A stretch of DNA of 64,000 bases from Agathobacter sp. (GTDB lineage: Bacteria > Bacillota > Clostridia > Lachnospirales > Lachnospiraceae). Position numbers and translations under genes: made by a program. Shown here piece by piece: positions 17,087-24,999 of this stretch. The stretch is from the NCBI GenBank assembly GCA_017409825.1, contig JAFQRZ010000029.1, forward strand, positions 18,199 to 82,198, written 5' to 3'. The first letter of the stretch is position 1, and each line of letters opens with the position of its first letter. The notes beneath the pieces were generated by a model that did not search any database, was not told where the DNA came from, and saw nothing but the letters and a program-made list of their open reading frames with translations.

Positions 17087-18997
17087 ATGGGTGAATTAAC
17101 ATATTTAGAAGCACAAAGACGTGGAAAAAAAGAACAGAAAAAATGCTTGCTATTGGGACGTTTCCCATACTTGCCAGTATTGGATGAGATTCTGACACAA
17201 CAGAATATTTTGACAGAACAGAATCTCGGATTAGTACATATTCCACTAGACCATGTGGTTGGTACTAGCACAAAAGGAAGAACCTATGCATTTGCAGCGA
17301 ATTTTATGCCAATCTTAGATGAGCAGTCTGAATTTGCATACAAATGGGAGGCACTGGCGGATGCTCAGTTAAGCGAAGGGATTCGAGACCCAATCAAAGT
17401 ATATGAATTCATGAACCGTTTTTATGTCGTAGAGGGCAATAAACGTGTTAGTGTTTTGAAATATTTCGGAGCAGATAAAATTGCAGCTTATGTAACGCGA
17501 AAGATACCTGCACCTTCCGAGGATTTGGATATTAAGCTTTATTATGAGTTTATGAAATTTAATGAGGCGACAGGACTAAATACGGTAGAGTTTACCCGAT
17601 TAGGCTGTGCGAATAAGCTGCTGGATTTGGTCGGTGCAGAGATACCATGGGATGACAAAACCAAAGAAGATTTCCGTGGGGTACACTTCCGTTTTTCAAA
17701 AGCATTCGAGCAGTGCGGTGGGAATCACCTGCCAATCACAGTCGGAGATGCACTGAATGCGTTCCTAAAGGTGTATAGCTATGAAGAGGTATTAGCTATG
17801 ACACCACAGGAATACAATTCCAACGTATCGAAATGTTGGAAAGAATTCCTAGTGCTTACGGAAAAAAATCGAGTAGACCTGGTATTGGATCCAAAGGAAG
17901 CCAGTGGAAGAAAATCGCTGTTCAGCTATTTAATACCAAGCTCATCCAAGAAGTTTACAGTTGCATTTTTATATCCAAAGTCAGCAGAAGAATCGAATTG
18001 GACCTATGCACATGATTTGGGACGTAGTTATTTGGAAGAGACCTTCCCAGAGCAGATTAGTACGATTTGTGTGAATCACGTAGATGCAGAGAATATTGAA
18101 GAAGTATTGGCGGATGTGGTAGAAAAGGGTGCGAGTATCGTGTTCGAGGTTGGTGTGGAAATGATGGAGCCATCCTTGAAATTTGCGGTAGAGCATCCAG
18201 AGATAACCATCTTGAACTGTTCCTTAAATACACCGCACAAAAATATCCGTACGTACTATGCACGTATGTATGAGGCGAAATTCATTTCGGGAATGATTGC
18301 TGGTGCAATGGCAGAAAATGACAGGATTGCTTATGTGGCGGATTATCCGATTTATGGTATGATTGCAAATATCAATGCATTTGCACTTGGTGCCGCTTGT
18401 GTAAATCCACGTGCGAAGGTGTATTTGGATTGGTCGACAAGAAAAGACCATGACCTGGATTATTTCCTTACTATGAATGATATTCACTATGTATCCAATC
18501 AGGATATGATTCGTCCAATCAACCCGACCAGAGAATATGGGTTGTATCGGTATGAAAATGGGGAAGCGACCAACCTTGTAATGCCAGTTTGGAACTGGGG
18601 TATTTACTATGAGAAACTGATTCAGGGAATTTTGGCAGGTACCTATCAGTCGGAAGATGAAGGCGAAGCGAAGGCGTTAAATTACTGGTGGGGTATGTCA
18701 GCAGGAGTGATTGACCTTGTATATTCGAAACACGTTCCATTAGGTGTCAAACGTTTGGCAGAGCACATGGAATACGATATCAGTGTAGGGGATGTGGTCC
18801 CATTCTATGGTGAAATTCGTGCACAGGATGGTACACTCAAAAACAATGCGGGCGAAGCTATGAGCCCGGAAGACATCATGAAAATGGATTATTTGGTAGA
18901 AAATGTGGAGGGTGACATTCCATCCATTGATTTACTAAAGGAAAAGGCGAAACCAATTGTAGAGTTGAAGGGTGTAGAGGAACAGAAGGAAGATTAG
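17087..18997 (+). CDS. Cytosolic ParB-like plus BMP (PnrA-like) domain fusion
   Basis: A 636-residue protein. Residues 95-140 (IRDPIKVYEFMNRFYVVEGNKR and VSVLKYFG) resemble the ParB-like fold. From about residue 285 the sequence follows the BMP/PnrA basic membrane lipoprotein family, which binds nucleosides (KKFTVAFLYPKSAEESNWTYAHDLGRSY in two parts, then SGMIAGAMAENDRIAYVADYP). No signal peptide or lipobox is present, so it cannot be a normal ABC binding protein; an intracellular ligand sensor is likelier. AAAAGGAG precedes ATG 17087 and TGGTACAAT (17037-17045) is an extended -10. A metallophosphoesterase gene follows after 4 nt. Confidence 0.75.
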   Translation: MGELTYLEAQRRGKKEQKKCLLLGRFPYLPVLDEILTQQNILTEQNLGLVHIPLDHVVGTSTKGRTYAFAANFMPILDEQSEFAYKWEALADAQLSEGIRDPIKVYEFMNRFYVVEGNKRVSVLKYFGADKIAAYVTRKIPAPSEDLDIKLYYEFMKFNEATGLNTVEFTRLGCANKLLDLVGAEIPWDDKTKEDFRGVHFRFSKAFEQCGGNHLPITVGDALNAFLKVYSYEEVLAMTPQEYNSNVSKCWKEFLVLTEKNRVDLVLDPKEASGRKSLFSYLIPSSSKKFTVAFLYPKSAEESNWTYAHDLGRSYLEETFPEQISTICVNHVDAENIEEVLADVVEKGASIVFEVGVEMMEPSLKFAVEHPEITILNCSLNTPHKNIRTYYARMYEAKFISGMIAGAMAENDRIAYVADYPIYGMIANINAFALGAACVNPRAKVYLDWSTRKDHDLDYFLTMNDIHYVSNQDMIRPINPTREYGLYRYENGEATNLVMPVWNWGIYYEKLIQGILAGTYQSEDEGEAKALNYWWGMSAGVIDLVYSKHVPLGVKRLAEHMEYDISVGDVVPFYGEIRAQDGTLKNNAGEAMSPEDIMKMDYLVENVEGDIPSIDLLKEKAKPIVELKGVEEQKED

Positions 18998-19001
18998 GGG
19001 A

Positions 19002-19592
19002 ATGAAGATATTATTTATGTCTGATGAGGAGTCAAAAGAGTATTGGGATTTTTTCCGTAGAGAAGCCTTTGAAGGAATTGATCTGATTGTTTCCTGTGGA
19101 GATTTGGAGGCGGAGTATCTAAGCTTCCTTACCACGATGACATCCATTCCAGTTTTGTATGTCAAAGGCAATCACGATTATAAATATGATACACGTCCGC
19201 CAGAAGGCTGCATTTGTATCGAAGATGATGTCTTTGAATTTGAAGGGGTGCGTTTCGTAGGATTAGGTGGCTCGTACCGCTATAAGGAAGGTGGAAACCA
19301 GTTCACTGAAGATGAGATGCGAAAGCGGGTGCGACGTCTTTGGTTCAAGTTGCTTCGAAAGAAGGGCTTTGACGTGCTGGTTACCCACGCACCAGCCTAC
19401 GGAGTGAATGATGGGGAGGATTTGCCACATAGGGGCTTTGAAGCCTTTGGAGAACTTATCCAGAAATACAATCCGAAATATTTTGTTCATGGACATGTAC
19501 ATATGAATTACGGACGTCAGTATCCAAGAGAGGATGTACTGGGGGAAACAAAGGTGATTAATGCGTATAATCACTATATTGTAGAATTATAA
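19002..19592 (+). CDS. Calcineurin-like metallophosphoesterase
   Basis: A 196-residue single-domain protein. Motif GDLEAEYL replaces the usual GDx2 metal site, GNHDYK gives the GNHD motif, VTHAP and GHVHMNYG give the later histidines; the first DxH motif is weak (SDEESKE). Probably a two-metal phosphodiesterase of unknown substrate. It is 4 nt downstream of the ParB-BMP gene with AGGGGAATG overlapping the start, so translation is coupled and both products may act on the same ligand, which is inference. Confidence 0.8.
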   Translation: MKILFMSDEESKEYWDFFRREAFEGIDLIVSCGDLEAEYLSFLTTMTSIPVLYVKGNHDYKYDTRPPEGCICIEDDVFEFEGVRFVGLGGSYRYKEGGNQFTEDEMRKRVRRLWFKLLRKKGFDVLVTHAPAYGVNDGEDLPHRGFEAFGELIQKYNPKYFVHGHVHMNYGRQYPREDVLGETKVINAYNHYIVEL

Positions 19593-19615
19593 AATGAAAC
19601 GTAATAAGGATAAGA

Positions 19616-19642
19616 AAAAGCCCTCGATATTCGAGGGCTTTT
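19616..19642. terminator. Bidirectional terminator, phosphoesterase and tRNA-Thr
   Basis: AAAAGCCCTCGA/TCGAGGGCTTTT palindrome with a 3-nt centre; works from both sides. Confidence 0.85.
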
Positions 19643-19644
19643 AA

Positions 19645-19716
19645 GCTACTAACGGGAGTCGGACCCGTGACCTCTACATTACCAATGTAGCGCTCTACCA
19701 CCTGAGCTATAGTAGC
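19645..19716 (-). tRNA. tRNA-Thr (GGT)
   Basis: On the minus strand a 72-nt cloverleaf: acceptor GCTACTA/TAGTAGC, D-arm GCTCAGGTGGTAGAGC, anticodon stem CTACA/TGTAG with loop TTGGTAA (anticodon GGT), T-arm ACGGGTCCGACTCCCGT. CCA is not encoded. Confidence 0.95.
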
Positions 19717-19746
19717 ATTTATAAAGTTGACCGAGTCAACTGTTAA

Positions 19747-19775
19747 ATTATACTATGCAAAAAGCAAAATGTCAA
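19747..19775 (-). promoter_or_regulatory. Promoter of tRNA-Thr
   Basis: Minus strand TTGACA (19770-19775), exactly 17 nt, TATAAT (19747-19752): a consensus promoter. The initial transcribed region contains TTGAC-CGAG-GTCAA like sequence. Confidence 0.85.
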
Positions 19776-19792
19776 CTGAAATTTGCATGGAA

Positions 19793-20599
19793 TTAGGATT
19801 TATAAATCGACATAATTTGTTTTACATAGTTCTGTGTTTCTTCAAACGGTGGGATGCCACCATATTCTTCGACACGATTTGGACCGGCATTGTAGCCAGC
19901 AAGTGCGTATTCGATATTTCCATCAAACTGCTTCAATAAAGAGGCGAGGAATTTTGCACCGCCCATAATATTTTGTTCTGCATCATAGGCATCTGTCACG
20001 CCTAAATATTCTGCTGATTTTGGCATGAGCTGCATTACGCCCATAGCACCAGACTTACTGGTAACGTCTGGACGGAAACGAGACTCTGCATACGCTACGC
20101 ATTTCAGCAGTTTTACATCAATATCATAGGTTTCGGCAGCTTTTGCGAAATATTGGTTGAGTTCGTCGCTACATGCCAGTGGACCATCATTTGGAACTGT
20201 GCTTGTTGAACCATGATTCTTGGTGGATTCGCTTTGAATCGGTGTATTTTCGCCAGGTGTCGTGCTGGTTGCAGGCTTGGTAATCGTAGGTGTTACCGGT
20301 GGTACATGAACCTTGAGTGGTGCGCCTGGATTCCAGTCGTCGGTAGGAACTGGTGATTGGATGTTCGCACCGAGTGTACTACGGAAGCGCATAATGGCAG
20401 CCGCATCTACAGAATCAGGATTGACAGAACCTGTAGCACTTTCCTTTACCATGGCATCGATAGTCATAGCCTTCAAAGCGGTTTGATTGAGTACCAAAAC
20501 GTCCTGAAAGGATTTTTCCTCTGGGATATTGGTAATCGTAGTCTTGCCACTGGTATCAACAGATGAAGTTGGAACATAACTGCTAACTTTAATTTTCAT
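19793..20599 (-). CDS. Lytic transglycosylase (SLT domain)
   Basis: A 268-residue protein whose C-terminal 110 residues form a goose-type SLT domain: catalytic Glu in AYAESRFRP, then SKSGAMGVMQLMPKSA, NIMGGAKFLASLL and AGYNAGPNRVEEYGG. The N-terminal 150 residues are low-complexity, rich in Thr, Ser and Pro, with no signal peptide, as in flagellar or cell-wall SLT proteins exported with help of other systems. It would cleave peptidoglycan glycan strands. It stands alone between tRNA-Thr and lysA. Confidence 0.85.
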   Translation of the reverse strand: MKIKVSSYVPTSSVDTSGKTTITNIPEEKSFQDVLVLNQTALKAMTIDAMVKESATGSVNPDSVDAAAIMRFRSTLGANIQSPVPTDDWNPGAPLKVHVPPVTPTITKPATSTTPGENTPIQSESTKNHGSTSTVPNDGPLACSDELNQYFAKAAETYDIDVKLLKCVAYAESRFRPDVTSKSGAMGVMQLMPKSAEYLGVTDAYDAEQNIMGGAKFLASLLKQFDGNIEYALAGYNAGPNRVEEYGGIPPFEETQNYVKQIMSIYKS

Positions 20600-20783
20600 T
20601 CTTTTCTCTTTCTGTAAAATCTTAATACATTACATAATTTATATCGGCACAAAAGCAATTTTGGATTATACCCTATAATTATAAGAAGTATAACATAAAA
20701 GTCTCTTGAAATAAACGCAAACTTGTTGTAGTCTAAGAAAGTATTATTTTGTCACATAATATGTGGCTTAAAGGAGAATCTAG

Positions 20784-22049
20784 ATGAAAAAATTACCTTT
20801 TGTAACAAAAGAACAGGTGGAAGAAATAGTAAAAACATATCCGACTCCATTTCATCTTTATGATGAAGCAGGGATTCGTGCGAATGCGAAAGCGGTAAAG
20901 GAAGCCTTCGCATGGAATAAAGGATTTCGTGAATATTTTGCAGTGAAGGCAACACCAAACCCATTTTTGATTGATATTTTGAAGGAATATGATTTCGGAT
21001 GCGATTGTTCATCCATGACAGAGCTTATGATGGCAAAAGCGTGCGGAATGGATGGAGAACACATCATGTTCTCTTCCAATGAGACACCATTAGAGGAGTT
21101 TGCTTACGCAAATGAATTAGGTGCTATCATCAATTTGGATGATTTCACACATATCCAGTGTCTCGAAGATACTTTGGGCTATATTCCAGAAACGATTAGC
21201 TGCCGTTACAATCCAGGCGGTGTGTTTGCCATGAGCAATGGTATCATGGACAACCCTGGCGATTCGAAATATGGTATGACAAGAGAGCAGCTTTTCGATG
21301 CATTTAAACTTTTGAAGGAAAAGGGAGCAAAAAAATTCGGTATTCATGCTTTCCTTGCCAGCAATACAGTAACGAATGAATATTATCCTAAGTTGGCGCG
21401 TCAGTTGTTTGAATTGGTGGTAGAGCTTCAGAAGGAAACGGGCTGTCATATCGCATTTGTAAATCTTTCTGGCGGCGTTGGCGTACCTTATACACCAGAT
21501 CAGGAACCAAACGACATCTATGCGATTGGAGAAGGCGTTCATCAGGCATTTGACGAAGTATTAGTTCCAGCAGGTATGGGTGATGTGGCGATTTATGCAG
21601 AGATGGGCCGTTTCATGATGGCGCCTTATGGCTGCCTCGTAACACAGGCAATCCACGAAAAACACATCTACAAGGAATATATCGGGGTAGATGCTTGTGC
21701 AGTAAACCTTATGCGTCCAGCAATGTATGGTTCCTACCATCATATTACTGTACTTGGCAAAGAAGAGGCGCCATGCACAGAAACTTACGATGTCGTAGGT
21801 TCTCTCTGTGAAAACAATGATAAATTTGCTATCGACCGCAAGCTTCCTAAGATTGATAAGGGGGATTACCTCGTCATTCATGACACAGGAGCCCACGGCT
21901 TCTCTATGGGCTACAGCTACAATGGCAAACTTAAATCAGCAGAGCTTTTATTACAGGAGGATGGCAGCGTGAAAATGATTCGTCGTGCAGAAACACCAGC
22001 GGATTATTTTGCAACGTTTGATTGCTTTGAATATAAGTTTGAGAAATAA
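20784..22049 (+). CDS. lysA: Diaminopimelate decarboxylase
   Basis: A 421-residue PLP enzyme of the alanine racemase-fold decarboxylases, converting meso-diaminopimelate to lysine. The PLP lysine is Lys55 in FAVKATPNP; GGVGVPYTPDQEP, EMGRFMMAPYG and GSLCENNDKFA (substrate Cys) follow. It diverges somewhat from short LysA forms in the N-terminal part but all key residues are there. AAAGGAGAATC precedes the ATG. The gene ends at a terminator that also marks the left edge of the phage-tail locus. Confidence 0.88.
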   Translation: MKKLPFVTKEQVEEIVKTYPTPFHLYDEAGIRANAKAVKEAFAWNKGFREYFAVKATPNPFLIDILKEYDFGCDCSSMTELMMAKACGMDGEHIMFSSNETPLEEFAYANELGAIINLDDFTHIQCLEDTLGYIPETISCRYNPGGVFAMSNGIMDNPGDSKYGMTREQLFDAFKLLKEKGAKKFGIHAFLASNTVTNEYYPKLARQLFELVVELQKETGCHIAFVNLSGGVGVPYTPDQEPNDIYAIGEGVHQAFDEVLVPAGMGDVAIYAEMGRFMMAPYGCLVTQAIHEKHIYKEYIGVDACAVNLMRPAMYGSYHHITVLGKEEAPCTETYDVVGSLCENNDKFAIDRKLPKIDKGDYLVIHDTGAHGFSMGYSYNGKLKSAELLLQEDGSVKMIRRAETPADYFATFDCFEYKFEK

Positions 22050-22075
22050 AAAAAGCACCTTATGGTGCTTTTTTT
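22047..22075 (+). terminator. Terminator of lysA
   Basis: AGCACC-TTAT-GGTGCT flanked by A7 and T7; the lysA stop codon overlaps its left A-run. Confidence 0.9.
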
Positions 22076-22087
22076 GATATAAAGTAC

Positions 22088-22101
22088 TACCATATATGGT
22101 A
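22088..22101. promoter_or_regulatory. Perfect palindrome TACCATATATGGTA
   Basis: A 14-bp palindrome just beyond the ImmA-like gene at the left border. Related sequences precede accessory genes at 27356-27369 and 31531-31544, which suggests a shared DNA-binding protein. Confidence 0.5.
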
Positions 22102-22105
22102 CTAC

Positions 22106-22336
22106 TTAGGTAGAATGTGCCGCTCTTTCTAACAGGTTCACAGAGCATTCTTTCTCAAAATCGTTATTACATATATGAGCCATAGCGTGTAAAAATTTTT
22201 GCTGCTGTTGTTCCTGCGATAATGTAGATTCAATCAGAATGGTGTAGCTGCCATCTTCGTTTGGCACTACTGCTTCCTTCACAGGCCCATGAAATTCAAT
22301 CAAGCGGACCTGATAATCAACATTATAGAGTAGCAT
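22106..22336 (-). CDS. Small ImmA/IrrE-like protein with altered HExxH motif
   Basis: A 76-residue protein resembling the short metallopeptidase partners of Clostridia phage repressors: an acidic strand NEDGSYTILIES, then a helix where HExxH is expected but HAMAHI is found, then NNDFEKE. The two zinc histidines remain while the catalytic Glu is Ala. Its ATG overlaps the repressor stop codon by one base, so it is translationally coupled to the repressor. In ImmA systems the peptidase cleaves the repressor on induction; here an inactive binding partner is more likely. Family assignment is by motif only. Confidence 0.6.
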   Translation of the reverse strand: MLLYNVDYQVRLIEFHGPVKEAVVPNEDGSYTILIESTLSQEQQQQKFLHAMAHICNNDFEKECSVNLLERAAHST

Positions 22337-22704
22337 TAATCGATATTCCCCTGTTCCTTTCTTTTTAAGGCAAGTAACATACTGTGAATGGTCTGTAAAT
22401 CCTCCGGACTAGAGTCTCTAGCCGCATCAAAAAGCACACGAAGCTCTTTGTTTTCGAAAATAGCCTGAGCTACTTTCACAGTCTCATCGTTTAAATAATA
22501 GGTTTCTGATTCTTCTTCGCCAGTTCGTAAGTATTCCACAGAAACACCTAGAAAATCCGCGATCTTTGAAAGTTTATCATTCTTAGGATTACTTCTTCCA
22601 GATTTCCAATCAGAAAAAGTAGATTTCGTAATGCCAGTAGCCCTTACTATATCGGCATCTTTTAATCCTTTTGCATCTCGTATCTTGCAATAAATTTCAT
22701 ACAT
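22336..22704 (-). CDS. HTH (XRE/CI-like) repressor of the tail locus
   Basis: A 122-residue protein: an N-terminal helix-turn-helix (residues 1-60; DADIVRATGITKSTFSDWKSGR with SKIADFLGVSVEYL) and a short acidic helical C-terminus without an S24 autocleavage domain. ATG 22704 follows GGGGGAATATC; an upstream extension would enter the operator region. It is divergent from the tail operon and next to four GTTCGGAAATC-like operators. Lack of a LexA-type peptidase domain means induction must use another route, perhaps the ImmA-like partner. Confidence 0.88.
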   Translation of the reverse strand: MYEIYCKIRDAKGLKDADIVRATGITKSTFSDWKSGRSNPKNDKLSKIADFLGVSVEYLRTGEEESETYYLNDETVKVAQAIFENKELRVLFDAARDSSPEDLQTIHSMLLALKRKEQGNID

Positions 22705-22750
22705 GATATTCCCCCATCTAAAAAAAGTTTTAAAATCCGTATAAAAATGA

Positions 22751-22779
22751 TTGACAAGTTCTGAAATCCAAACTATTAT
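22751..22779 (+). promoter_or_regulatory. Early rightward promoter with operator
   Basis: TTGACA (22751-22756), 17 nt, TATTAT (22774-22779). The operator-like GTTCTGAAATC (22758-22768) lies inside the spacer and a second site GTTCGGAAATC (22791-22801) just downstream, so repressor binding would block this promoter. Confidence 0.8.
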
Positions 22780-22790
22780 AAATACACAAG

Positions 22791-22801
22791 GTTCGGAAAT
22801 C
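22791..22801 (+). promoter_or_regulatory. Repressor operator GTTCGGAAATC
   Basis: The best match of four related sites. It lies downstream of the rightward -10 and within the leader of the leftward transcript. Confidence 0.7.
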
Positions 22802-22825
22802 AAAACAAATCTATCTAGCAAATAT

Positions 22826-22854
22826 ATTATAACTGATTTCCGAACTTATATCAA
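22826..22854 (-). promoter_or_regulatory. Leftward repressor promoter with operator
   Basis: Minus strand TTGATA (22849-22854), 17 nt, TATAAT (22826-22831). An exact GTTCGGAAATC lies in the spacer (22835-22845, read on the minus strand), giving autoregulation. A partial site GTTCGGAAGG (22861-22870) overlaps the ribosome binding site of the OB-fold gene. Confidence 0.8.
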
Positions 22855-22881
22855 GAAAAAGTTCGGAAGGGAGTGAATTTG

Positions 22882-23502
22882 GTGAATAATCAAACAGAAA
22901 ACAATCAAGTTACCTTAGTCGGTCATATTGCATCTGGTTTTACCTTTAGTCATGAAGTATATGGGGAAGGGTTTTACCTGCTGGAGGTCGACGTGAAGCG
23001 ATTATCAGGAGCCACGGATAAGATTCCAGTTATGGTCTCAGAGCGTCTAGTGGATGTAAGCCAGGAGTATTGTGGGGAAGCAGTATACCTGATAGGACAG
23101 TTTCGTTCGTTTAACAAACAGGGAGAAAACAAAAAGCATCTCATGTTATATGTGTTTGCGAGAGAATTTTTATTCTTGGATAAGCCAGATGCTGTAGATG
23201 AGCAGAACCATATTATATTGGATGGATATATCTGTAAAGAGGTGTTATATCGAAAAACGCCACAGGATAGAGAAATTGCAGATGTATTAGTAGCTGTAAA
23301 TCGTTCATACGGGAAATCAGACTATATCCCATGCATTATTTGGGGAAGAAATGCTCAGTTTATTGCGAATTTTCCAGCAGGCACCCATGTGCAGCTTTGG
23401 GGTAGGGTTCAAAGCCGAGAATACCTCAAAAGAAAAAATGAGAACGAGACAGAACAACGTGTAGCCTATGAAGTGTCTGTGAGCAAGGTTAATTTACCTT
23501 AG
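22882..23502 (+). CDS. OB-fold single-strand-binding-like protein
   Basis: A 206-residue protein with two apparent OB-fold halves: residues 8-95 (VTLVGHIASGFTFSHEV, later VYLIGQFRSF) and 105-206 (HIILDGYICKEVLYRKTP, later VQLWGRVQSREYLK). Such tandem SSB/PriB-like proteins occur in early regions of clostridial prophages. GTG 22882 is chosen because AAGGGAG ends 8 nt upstream; GTG 22873 abuts that site. It is the first gene of the rightward operon. With no replication genes nearby, its role may be regulatory or repair-related, which is inference. Confidence 0.7.
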   Translation: MNNQTENNQVTLVGHIASGFTFSHEVYGEGFYLLEVDVKRLSGATDKIPVMVSERLVDVSQEYCGEAVYLIGQFRSFNKQGENKKHLMLYVFAREFLFLDKPDAVDEQNHIILDGYICKEVLYRKTPQDREIADVLVAVNRSYGKSDYIPCIIWGRNAQFIANFPAGTHVQLWGRVQSREYLKRKNENETEQRVAYEVSVSKVNLP

Positions 23503-23515
23503 AAATGGAGGTCAA

Positions 23516-23968
23516 ATGGTTCTGACAAGACAGGTATTAGAAGATTATCAAAAATTGGGGCGTGAAATTGCCCGAATTAATAAAAAACTCGATTATTATG
23601 CAAATACCCCATTGAAAGCCCAACATGGTATCGTAAAAGGTTCTACAAAAGGCTTTCCATACACGGAACGTCGTATTGAGGTAGGAGCCCCTAGCATCGC
23701 AGACACGAAGCAGCGGGAGCAAAAGGTGAGAGAACTGATGATTCAGCTTGGCAATAGGAAAAAGGAGTATGAGCAACTGAAATTTGATATCGATATCGAG
23801 ATAGAAGAGATAGAAGATATGGAAATGCGTCAGATATTGCAGTATAGATACATAGATGAAATGACAATCGCGGAAATAGGAGAATCCATCGGCTATGACC
23901 GAAGCACCATCTCCAAAAAAATAGACCGATTCCTAGACAAACAGGTTTCCCCCACTTCACATTTATAG
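23516..23968 (+). CDS. ArpU/sigma-like phage late activator
   Basis: A 150-residue protein. The N-terminal 100 residues are a charged coiled coil; the C-terminus has a sigma region 4-like helix-turn-helix (LQYRYIDEMTIAEIGESIGYDRSTISKKI). Proteins of this layout sit at the end of the early region of Firmicutes phages and switch on late genes. TGGAGGTC precedes ATG 23516. The tail genes start about 50 nt later, so the promoter it acts on is probably in the 23960-24000 stretch, where I see no housekeeping consensus. Confidence 0.75.
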   Translation: MVLTRQVLEDYQKLGREIARINKKLDYYANTPLKAQHGIVKGSTKGFPYTERRIEVGAPSIADTKQREQKVRELMIQLGNRKKEYEQLKFDIDIEIEEIEDMEMRQILQYRYIDEMTIAEIGESIGYDRSTISKKIDRFLDKQVSPTSHL

Positions 23969-24020
23969 TGTGCTAGGATGACTATTGTAAAGAATTATGT
24001 TTAGAGAGGAGGTGACGGAC

Positions 24021-24419
24021 ATTCTTAGCGTAAGAGAGTTGATATACACACGATTAACCCAAAGACTTCTGGAAGACGAGGGCGCACCTTATACCGCAGA
24101 AACATTACATCTGACGGAAACAAAAAAAGGTGTACCTACAGAGTTTCCAGCCTTGCACATAGATTTTATCGGTGAAACGAGTACTGCAGGAGATTTGGAA
24201 AAGACACAACAGAATGCGATTATTTCGACCATCGAATTAAAAGCATATTCCGATACATCGCTTGGAGAGGCAAGCGAAATTTTAGATAAAGCAGGTGATG
24301 TGATGATTGCCATGGGCTACTCTGTGATTCAGGGGCCAGAAGATGTATCAGACACAAACCATGCCAAATCGGTACGTTTCCGCCGAACCATTGGAGACGA
24401 AGATATCAAATATTTATAA
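24021..24419 (+). CDS. Tail terminator/minor tail protein, possible ATT start
   Basis: About 132 residues, of the size and position of siphophage tail terminator proteins just upstream of the tail tube gene. Strand-rich middle (EFPALHIDFIGE, IISTIELKAYSD) and a helix DKAGDVMIAMGY fit that family. The start is unusual: a strong AGAGGAGGTGA (24005-24015) is spaced 8 nt from an ATT codon at 24021, while the ATG at 23997 has no ribosome binding site and the in-frame GTG at 24012 overlaps the AGGAGG. ATT initiation is proposed; the alternative adds 8 residues. Confidence 0.65.
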   Translation: MLSVRELIYTRLTQRLLEDEGAPYTAETLHLTETKKGVPTEFPALHIDFIGETSTAGDLEKTQQNAIISTIELKAYSDTSLGEASEILDKAGDVMIAMGYSVIQGPEDVSDTNHAKSVRFRRTIGDEDIKYL

Positions 24420-24446
24420 AAATCAAGAATTAGGAGGTAATTTAAC

Positions 24447-24941
24447 ATGGCAAGTACAAGTTATTTAGCAAGAGTAATTATTAAGGAGCACACAGACACA
24501 GGAGCAACTACAGATTTCACAGGAAATTACAAATTATTGATCAAAGCAAAATCAATTCCAGCACCTGTATCTGCACCAAACACAGTAGAAAGCACTACTC
24601 TCGAAGATGATACACAGACCTTTGAAATGGGCATCAAGACATCTGACAAGAGAGAAGTCAAAGGTAATCTTGAAAAAGAATACTTACAGGCAATTAACGA
24701 AATGGCTGGTAAGAAAATCGACATCATCCACATGTATGGTACAGACGGTGTCGGCGGCGTAGCGAAATACGCTTATGTAGGACAGGTAGTAGCTACTCCA
24801 GATGAAGTAGGCGGAAATGATGAAATCATCGGCATGACAGCAACTATCATTCCAAACACCGTAGCAGTAGAATGTACCGACGAATATGTCGTAACAGACA
24901 ACAAAGACGGCACATTCACTGTAGCAAAAGCAAATGCGTAA
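24447..24941 (+). CDS. Major tail tube protein
   Basis: A 164-residue protein with the short strand-rich layout of siphophage tail tube subunits, in the expected position between the tail terminator and the tail chaperones. Features include PNTVESTTLEDDTQTFEMG, characteristic of clostridial tail tube proteins, and a C-terminal DGTFTV strand. AGGAGGTAA precedes ATG 24447, and codon choice suggests high expression. A single tube protein without a neighbouring sheath gene indicates a non-contractile tail. Confidence 0.85.
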   Translation: MASTSYLARVIIKEHTDTGATTDFTGNYKLLIKAKSIPAPVSAPNTVESTTLEDDTQTFEMGIKTSDKREVKGNLEKEYLQAINEMAGKKIDIIHMYGTDGVGGVAKYAYVGQVVATPDEVGGNDEIIGMTATIIPNTVAVECTDEYVVTDNKDGTFTVAKANA

Positions 24942-24999
24942 ATCAGCATAAGGGAGACAGGAAATGTCTCCCTTTTCTCAAAAAGGAGGAGAGCATACA

